64,000 nt of DNA from Erythrophleum ivorense (Eukaryota; Streptophyta; Magnoliopsida; Fabales; Fabaceae): assembly GCA_026724425.1 (NCBI GenBank), contig JAIUCV010000004.1, forward strand, positions 5,280,001-5,344,000, given 5' to 3'. The notes under the pieces were generated by a model that worked only from the letters and a program-made list of their open reading frames with translations, was not told where the DNA came from and made no database searches. A program made the translations under genes and the position numbers. This document shows positions 57,441-64,000 of this stretch, one piece after another; the first letter of the stretch is position 1; each line of letters opens with the position of its first letter.

Positions 57441-58925
57441 GTTCTAATTTCTGCTTATTGATCAGATATTTTTTCTACAGCTAGTCTGGTCATTTCGTGA
57501 ATCGTGAAAATTTGATTGGAGTTTTGTGGTTTTTTGAATCTGATTTTTGAGTAGAACGAAACCTAACTGTGTCTTGATGAATCGTGTGGTGGTACTCTGA
57601 TTCGTTTGTTTGGGCGCTTCGTGATAGATTTAGTTTTGCTTAAAATCATGCTTTCGATTTTGGCTTCTAGGGTTTTGTTTGTATTTGTTTCAGTATTTTC
57701 CTTTCCGTTACAATGCACTTGATACTTGATTATGTTGTTTAAGAGTTAGTGAAATTTGAACACTAATTAATACGTTTAAATCGGGATCTTATGAGGCATT
57801 GGTGAATGGTGAGGGTTGGATTGTGTTTCTGGTTAGACAAGCTAGAACAAAGAATAGAATGGAGTGATGGAGATGCATTCAGCAAGGACAGGGAGTATCT
57901 GTCGGATTAAGACTGTTGTGCCTAAGGGGCAGTAAAAAATACAGATATATGGGAGAGGTACGGCTAATTTTTTGTTGCATATGATGGGGAATTTGAAAGT
58001 TGAAGATTTTGATTGAAGCAGGCCTGTGGTTGAGAAGTGTTATTTAATGAAGTGTTCTGGTGATGGGTTATGAATGGACTTATTCATGACCTGGTGATTG
58101 ATTTGTTCAGCAAGCTTCTATTCCATGAAATTGAAGCTGAAAGGATTTGTCCGGACTTGGCTAAAAACATGAAAGGGTGGAGAAACTAGTTCTGCTACTT
58201 ATTCCAAGCTTACTGCTGGCATTTGAAAAGAATAATTTTTAAGCACTTGAAACTAGTTCTGCTACTTATTCCAAGCTTTCTGCTGGCATTTGAAAAGAAT
58301 AATTTTTAAGCACTTGAAACTAGTTGAGAAGAAGCTGGAATCATTCAATACTTATGGAAGTCTATTAGTAAAACTGTATTCAAAATGTGGGTAGAGAGTA
58401 AAATTCTATAGGTGATTTATGGGCTAGTTGGTGTAAAATTATAGGAAAGTATTATGGAGTGCATCTTATGATTTTCCAAATTAAGATAGATAGTGATAAG
58501 GAGGGAGATTTGCTTCACTGGAAATTTATTGAAATGAATGTTCAACTGATTGACTTACCCAAAACCAAAAAACAAAAAAAATGAGGCTGTTCATGTGTAA
58601 TGAGTTGAATTTCACAATTTAATTGGTTCTAAATTGAAAATAATTATTTTAAATTTGACAATGGGGAAGATCAGTTGGGTACAACAGAGCAGATGATGTG
58701 CAGGAGAAAATTTTCATAAACTCATGATTAAGTTAGCAATGCTTTGAATACTTTCATAAGGGATGATTTGTGATCAGACCAGAGGGAGTAAGATTAAAAT
58801 TGGGGATTTCTACTATATTGCAGAATTGGCAATAAGCTCTGGCAGAAGTTAATAATAGATATAAGATAGTACATATCTAGGACCATAAAAGTATGGAGAC
58901 AAAAGGCCAGGTTTGTTCTGCCTGT
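57440..58925 (+). repeat. Duplicated segment, copy 1
   Basis: Three sub-blocks recur in the same order and strand in copy 2. 57440-57620 (TTCTAATTTCTGCTTATT...GTTTGTTTGGG) matches 59754-59930. 57960-58110 (TTGTTGCATATGATGGGGAA...GGTGATTGATTT) matches 60510-60655. 58740-58920 (CTATATTGCAGAATTGGCAATAAG, split around 58812-58835) matches 62455-62640. Identity looks high in the first two and lower in the third. No coding sequence is recognised. Confidence 0.65.
58182..58325 (+). repeat. 67-bp tandem repeat, two copies plus a partial
   Basis: The word GAAACTAGTTCTGCTACTTA begins units at 58182 and 58249, and GAAACTAGTT begins a partial third at 58316. The two full units differ at one or two bases, so the duplication is recent. 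It is absent from copy 2 of the larger segment. Confidence 0.95.
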
Positions 58926-59753
58926 AATTTAGAGTAGGCAACATGGTTGTTAAACTTGTGAGTTTAAGTAAACTCATGATGGGAAGGTAAATTGGATTCA
59001 AACTCAACACGTAAACTTGTAAGAGTTTACATTCTTTAAAAAAAGCTGATGAATCATATATATCCATGATAAAAATACTAAACATGCATCATAAAATGGA
59101 GAAAAAGAAAAAGTAACAAGTATTAGAGTCCAGATCCTTTAAAATTTTTTCTGTAAATTTTTCTGTAAAGTTGGAGAGGGATAGATACAAGCTATAGGGT
59201 TAACATTTTAAAAAGTAGCTTCTAACTTTGGAAGCTTTTAATCTTTCATTTTCTAACTTTACAGGAAAACTTACAGATGAAACTTCAGAGGATCTGTGTT
59301 GCAAGTATTATGGCTCGTATATTTATAATTATATATAAATCAACATCTAATTGTCAAGTAACAACTAACAAAACATTAAAATTATCTATTCAACTATTCC
59401 TCCCAAAGCTGCAGGCGCATTCTGCTGCAGGCAGCTCCAATGTAAGCAGGGGCTATGGGGAAGGGAGAGAAAATGGACATATGGAGCTCAAATGGCCTTT
59501 GCCGAAGCTGGCTCGAGAATCAAGAGTCAAGATCTCCTTTGCTGGTCTGTTGCAGCTCTGAATTTTAGGTTCAGAAAATGAGAAGGCCAGGTTGCTGTGT
59601 GTTCTGCGGCTTGAGGAAGAAAGTGATTTTTTGAGGTTCGCTGTCAATGCAGCCAATATTTTTCTCATTATGGGATGGGTTGGAACAAATAACTAGGGCT
59701 TAATGATGCATGAATCAGAAGCCAAAGAAAATGACTCAGTTGCCACTGTTAAA
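58926..59753. other. Interval between the two duplicated segments
   Basis: The sequence around 59120-59290 contains an inverted pair of words (TTTTTTCTGTAAATTTTTCTG and CTTTACAGGAAAACTTACAG type, split here by position). 59410-59560 is GC-richer with CTGCAGGC..CTGCTGCAGGCAGC near 59411. Open frames at 59277-59561 and, on the minus strand, 59453-59668 overlap there, without a recognised domain. Confidence 0.35.
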
Positions 59754-61001
59754 TTCTAATTTCTGCTTATTAATCTGATATTTTTTCTTTAGTTAGTCTA
59801 GTCATTTCATGAATCTTGAAAATTTGATTGGAATTTTGTGGTTTTTTGAATCTGATTTTAGAGAGAACAAAACCTAACAGTATCTTGATGAATTGTGTGG
59901 TGGTATTTTGATATGTTTGTTTGGGTGTTTTTATACCTCTCTCATATAACCTACATTCCCTACTGTATCTTAGGCACAACCGTCTTAATCCTACAGAGAA
60001 ACTCCTTGTCCTTGTTGAATATATCTCCACATCTACTTCTTATTGTGCATCCTTTCATGTTTGAATGCAAAAATATAATGAAGATAACAAATCATATGCT
60101 TCCTTTACAATATGCCTCATACCCTGACAGAAAATTGTAATTTTCTAGTTTTACTATCCTCTCCCTTTTCTACAAGAAAATTTTTCATCCAATTGAATGA
60201 CTATCAGATCCCTTTGTCAATCTTCATTTCCCAGCCATCCAGCAGCCTCCTCACATACCAGCCTCAGGTACTTCCTTCTCTAGCTTGTCTAAGTGGAAAC
60301 ACAATCCGACCCACATTATTCTCCATTGCCTTATGAGATCTCAACTTAATCATATTAATTAGTGTTCAAATTTAACTTAATCTTCCCAATAAACAACTTA
60401 ATAAAGTATCAAATGGATGAAAAGGGAAAAGAAAAAACATTAAACTAAGAGAATACAAACAAAACCCTAGAAAAACATAATTGAAAACATGTTTTTAAGA
60501 AAAACTAATTTTTTTGTTGCATATGATGGGGAACTTGAAATTTGCAGATTTTGATTGGAGCAGGAGTGGAGGAGTGTTGTTTGGAAACACAATTTCATGA
60601 TGTGTTCTGGTGACAAGTTATGAATGGACTTACTTCATGACATGGTGATTGATTTATAAAGGATTAAGTTCTACTAGAGTGCTAGGAAAACAACAGCTAT
60701 AAAAACCAGGCAAGATTCTAGTCTAACCCATTGATCTTCTGTTATTTTCATGTTCATGAAGTTTGAATTGCCAAGTGTCTGGTTTTTGCTGGTTTTATGT
60801 CTGGCCACTTTTTAAGGTTCACTGAATCTTCAAGGTTTCATTCTTGGCTTTCCAATGCATCTGTCGAGAAACTCAAGCTGGATGTTCAACACTTTACTCC
60901 CCAACTCCCATAATAATGTGCGAAGGGGGATATGTCACAGATCCTTAAAGAGAACACACCAAGCACAGCTTATCCATCTCTTTGCATTGAATGACACCAC
61001 A

Positions 61002-61026
61002 CCCCCCCCCCCCCCCCCCCCCCCCC
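61002..61026. repeat. C25 homopolymer in the JASON fragment
   Basis: Twenty-five uninterrupted C residues. In the parental gene the aligned intron position reads CATGACCCCATTTTG (about 51498), so a C4 tract has expanded. Confidence 0.9.
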
Positions 61027-61226
61027 GCCAAATTTTTTTTTTAATTGTTGATATTGATAGTGTTAAAAAGTGAGTTTTTAGTCAATTTTTCAGGGGAGAC
61101 CGATCTTCCATTCCTTACAGTTGACTTGATAGGAACGTGATTGTCAAGAAATTGGCTGTGGGTTTTCACTACTGAAGAAGCCAAGAGAATTAATTACTCC
61201 TTAAAGGGTGTCTCTTAGGGTGTTTT

Positions 61227-61245
<19 letters not shown>

Positions 61246-61258
<13 letters not shown>
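61246..61258. repeat. T-rich then G13 homopolymer in the JASON fragment
   Basis: A T/G-rich stretch (61222-61245) leads into thirteen G residues. The aligned parental intron (near 51700) has TTTTGAAAAAGAAAAATTGA and no G tract. Confidence 0.9.
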
Positions 61259-61260
<2 letters not shown>

Positions 61261-62045
61261 GTGGAAATTCTGATGCTGGTCTCCGTTCCCCCTGTTCACG
61301 TTGTTTGGGGTTTTCTTGTTATGGCACAGATATTTTGGTTATACCTGGTCCTTTTCTGAAAATCACATAGCACTTGATTAGATGATAAAATTAATTAATC
61401 TTGCAGCTGTATCCCTAACACACAGTATACTTGAAATGACTCTATTAACTCAACGGAAGGATGTAGTGCAAGGAGCCTGCATGCTGCAGTCTAGACTTGT
61501 GATAGTCAAACAATGTACCTTCAGTTTCTTCTAGGCCATTAGCTACTGACATTCGGAGGAAGAACATGTATGTTTTGAATGCAATACTGACTTATCTTCC
61601 AGTGGAAGTTATTCTGAATATGGTGGAGGACATATGAGGAATATGGAGTGGCCAAATAATCAGACGAGAAGCAAACACCTGGAGATAGCTTATCTTCTTA
61701 ATTGAAGCTTGCATCAATCATTCAGGAGTAGAGAAAGAAGAGTACGGATACTAATAATTATCTTTGGTTTGATATAATGTAAACAGAAAGGAAATGTAAA
61801 ACGTAAACATGTGGGAAGGAAAATGACATTTTTATTTTTGAAAAACTAAATAAGTGGGATAGGAAAAGATAAGTATGGTTGAGTAATGATTATAAAAGGA
61901 TAATAAATATTATAAAAGAAGTTATATCACATATTGCACTGCAAATTGACTATGAAACAGTCTTTGATTGCACATTTTCGTAAAACTCCTGTAGACACCC
62001 GTTATTGGGAAGGTTGCTGCGCACTGGAATGAGGATTCTGATATT

Positions 62046-62068
62046 CCCCCCCCCCCCCCCCCCCCCCC
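62046..62068. repeat. C23 homopolymer in the JASON fragment
   Basis: Twenty-three C residues replace the parental exon 5 sequence GATATTCCTCCCCCTAAGTG (about 52589-52608), so a CCTCCCCC run became a long C tract. Confidence 0.9.
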
Positions 62069-62640
62069 TAAGTGGTTGTATTATAATTAGGTAGCCTTTC
62101 AACATAAATGGAAGGTAGAGAGCTTCTCCTTTGCGAAGATATGCCCGCGTAGATGCAATCTCAATTCTAGCATTTTATAGATAATGTTGGGGAACCTGAG
62201 CACGAGAAAGTTTTTTATGAATTCATGTTATTGTTAAGTACGGAGGAAGGTAAGAATGAATATGAGTAAAGAAATGAAAAGATAATTTTATAAATAAAAA
62301 ATAATTTTTATAGTTTTACTGTAATAAAGTTGTAAAAGAAAGAGAGATATCTTTGAGTAATAATTATAAAGATATAATGAATATTATTTTAAATTTTTCA
62401 CTTTTTTTGAGATAACTAAATGGGGTGTTAGGAATGGTATTTATATTTTCATAAGTTTTTTCAAAACTTTCGTTGGGATGATTTTTGTCAGAACAGAGTG
62501 AATAACGAATGATGAATGACTAAACTTGGAGAATTCTACCCTATTGCAGAATGGGCAATAAGCCACAGCTGTAGTTAATCATAAGATGTTGCGTATGCGA
62601 GGCCATCAAAGTAGGGGTACGACAAGACAGTCTTGCTCTA

Positions 62641-64000
62641 CTTGATATCAAATGTATCTGTGGGGGACTTATAGTTCAATCCCAATTGTCTTAATTTTGA
62701 GAAATGTCATTAATATAGGTTATCTTAATTATATAATACAGGAAGAGAAACGTGGTAAGAAGTAAGGCAATCGAATAGAATTTATTTGTTGTGACAAGTT
62801 TTTAATTAAGTGATCGAGAAATTCCATCTGACACCAAGAAATTTATGAAAGCTTTCCTACATGATTCACAATTTTTCTCATAAATATTTGATTAGTTGTA
62901 ACAGGTGATAATCTGGAACAATGTTTAGATACTTAAATTGAATTTAGATAAATTATTGAATTTTTAATATTTGTCAATTTTGTACAGTATTGTTGACGTG
63001 AATTTTATTAACTAAATTCATTTTCTGAGCTTCTTATTTGGGCCAGAAAATTCATTTTCTGTGTTGATTCCGAGTGAAGTGCTGACAACCCAACAATTGA
63101 CTAACAATTTCGCGATGAAGTCTTTGACCTATTAGTTTTTAACTAAAAAAATTAGAGCAAATTATGCTAATATCTCCTCAGGTATGATTAAATAACATTT
63201 TTTTAATTTAAAAAATTATATTGGATTTTTCAATATATTACAAAACTTTTTTTTCCAAATTTATTTTCTATCATAAAAGTTAACTTTTTACATAACATGA
63301 GATTGCAATTTTATTCTAAACATGATTAAAAAAGTAGATAAGTTTATGTTAAGTTTAAATATAAAACTATGATTTTATTTTTAATATGATAGTACAGATA
63401 GTTATATAATTTTATATATTTTTTAATAAACGCATGTTGTATAAAAGTTAACTTTATTAACAGAAAATAAATTGAAAGGGAGATGGGTGTGACTTTTGAA
63501 ATAAGAAAAATATTAGATGTAATTTGGTCAAATCTTATAAGGAAGGTTTCTGTAAATTATTTAAAAAAGAAAAAAGAGAAGACTGTCTATTTTTTAATTA
63601 AAAAAAAAACTAAAAGCAAGTATGTGTGGGGTCTTTGAATGGGTCGGCTCTTCAGGAATCAGGATTATGAGAAAAGGGGTCCTAGTGAAATAAACTTAAA
63701 GTGTAAATTATCAGCATTGTAATGGCCAATGACCTATGCTTTGTTAAATTGGTTAATATAATATTGTGATTTTTTAATTTTATTTATCATTTTAAATTAG
63801 TCTCATAAATTTAAAGCGTTTCAAAATAATTGTTTAAGTTCTAATCTTATTTTATAAAAATTTTTTTTAACAAAATTCATCTATATCTTAGCAGATGTGA
63901 AATTCAAATGTTTTTATTTTTATTATATAACTAGGTGGAGCTTGTGCTGCTGGCATGGGACTTGAGAAGACAGAAAAAATTTAGAAGGTAAAAAGCCATA
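62641..64000. other. AT-rich interval to the window end
   Basis: No gene is recognised. The last 70 bases (from ACTAGGTGGAGCTTGTGCTG, 63931) are less AT-rich and follow an AG, so they could be the start of an exon that continues outside the window, but no family can be named. Confidence 0.4.

Larger units (their letters stand above)
60820..62080 (+). pseudogene. JASON gene fragment (exon 4 to exon 5, with intron), decayed
   Basis: It is collinear with 51323-52616 of the JASON gene. 60822-60968 is the second half of exon 4 (TCTTCAAGGTTTCATTCTTGG and a frame resembling FHSWLSNASVEKLKLDVQHF). About 61070-61405 is intron 4 (GTGAGTTTTTAGTCA, CACATAGCACTTGATTAGAT, TTGCAG). 61406-61690 is the start of exon 5 with stops and indels. 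61690-61740 retains only short pieces (CAAACACCTGGA, AGCTTATCTTCTTAATTGAAG). About 61745-61965 is unrelated inserted DNA. 61970-62080 is the RPIIGMVAAHW region (GGAAGGTTGCTGCGCACTGGAATGA, split here by position). Keeping the intron rules out a retrocopy. It has no start codon, promoter or open frame. Confidence 0.88.
59754..62640 (+). repeat. Duplicated segment, copy 2, carrying a JASON gene fragment
   Basis: It is the second copy of the 57.44-58.93 kb segment. The distance between its second and third sub-blocks is about 1.2 kb longer than in copy 1. That excess is about the length of the JASON fragment at 60820-62080, which lies exactly there, so the fragment probably inserted into (or was copied with) this segment. 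Confidence 0.6.

Overview
The window looks like a nuclear chromosome segment of a eudicot plant, probably with a medium to large, repeat-rich genome. It has AT-rich spacers, GT-AG introns, plant-type LTR retrotransposons (Ty3/gypsy Athila type, two Ty1/copia elements, a TRIM array), CACTA transposon relics, foldback elements and two recognisable plant gene families. I cannot name the species. Only one gene appears intact: a homologue of Arabidopsis JASON on the + strand at about 49.1-53.4 kb, with seven coding exons. The other gene-like material is broken.

Layout. 1-6.5 kb is the 3' part of an Athila-type gypsy element: the end of pol, a long spacer, a broken env-like ORF, a polypurine tract and the 3' LTR. 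6.5-10.2 kb is AT-rich with faint minus-strand coding tails, probably DNA-transposon debris. 10.26-12.05 kb is an unusual array of TRIM-like units (LTR, tRNA-Met primer site, polypurine tract), three in one orientation facing five in the other. 13.4-15.9 kb holds a decayed CACTA element with recognisable TNP2 and DUF4216 pieces on the minus strand. 16.3 kb holds the 5' tip of a BAHD acyltransferase gene. 17.7-22.3 kb is a nearly complete copia element with 170-bp LTRs and a 5-bp target-site duplication. 25.3-31.85 kb is an older, heavily decayed copia element. 34.8-37.1 kb is a two-exon BAHD acyltransferase pseudogene on the minus strand with three disabling lesions.

Three paralogous non-coding blocks (A about 22.96-24.11, B about 31.99-33.94, C about 38.87-40.23 kb) and the BAHD remnants fit one explanation: an ancestral tandem array of BAHD acyltransferase loci, all on the minus strand, later broken up by copia insertions and deletions. 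With copia-1 removed, the distance from the 16.5-kb BAHD TATA box to block A is nearly the same as from the 37.1-kb TATA box to block C.

40-48.8 kb is AT-rich intergenic DNA with direct repeats and a foldback element. A second foldback element of the same type lies at 54.5-55.1 kb. 57.1-62.6 kb holds a possible transcription-unit 5' end, a diverged duplication of the region just downstream of it, and inside the second copy a decayed fragment of the neighbouring JASON gene (exons 4-5 with the intron). That fragment carries three striking poly-C/poly-G tracts. I saw no CRISPR array, tRNA, rRNA or prokaryotic system, and no convincing new functional system. The best leads are structural: the inverted TRIM array, the collapsed BAHD cluster and the JASON fragment nested in a duplicated segment.
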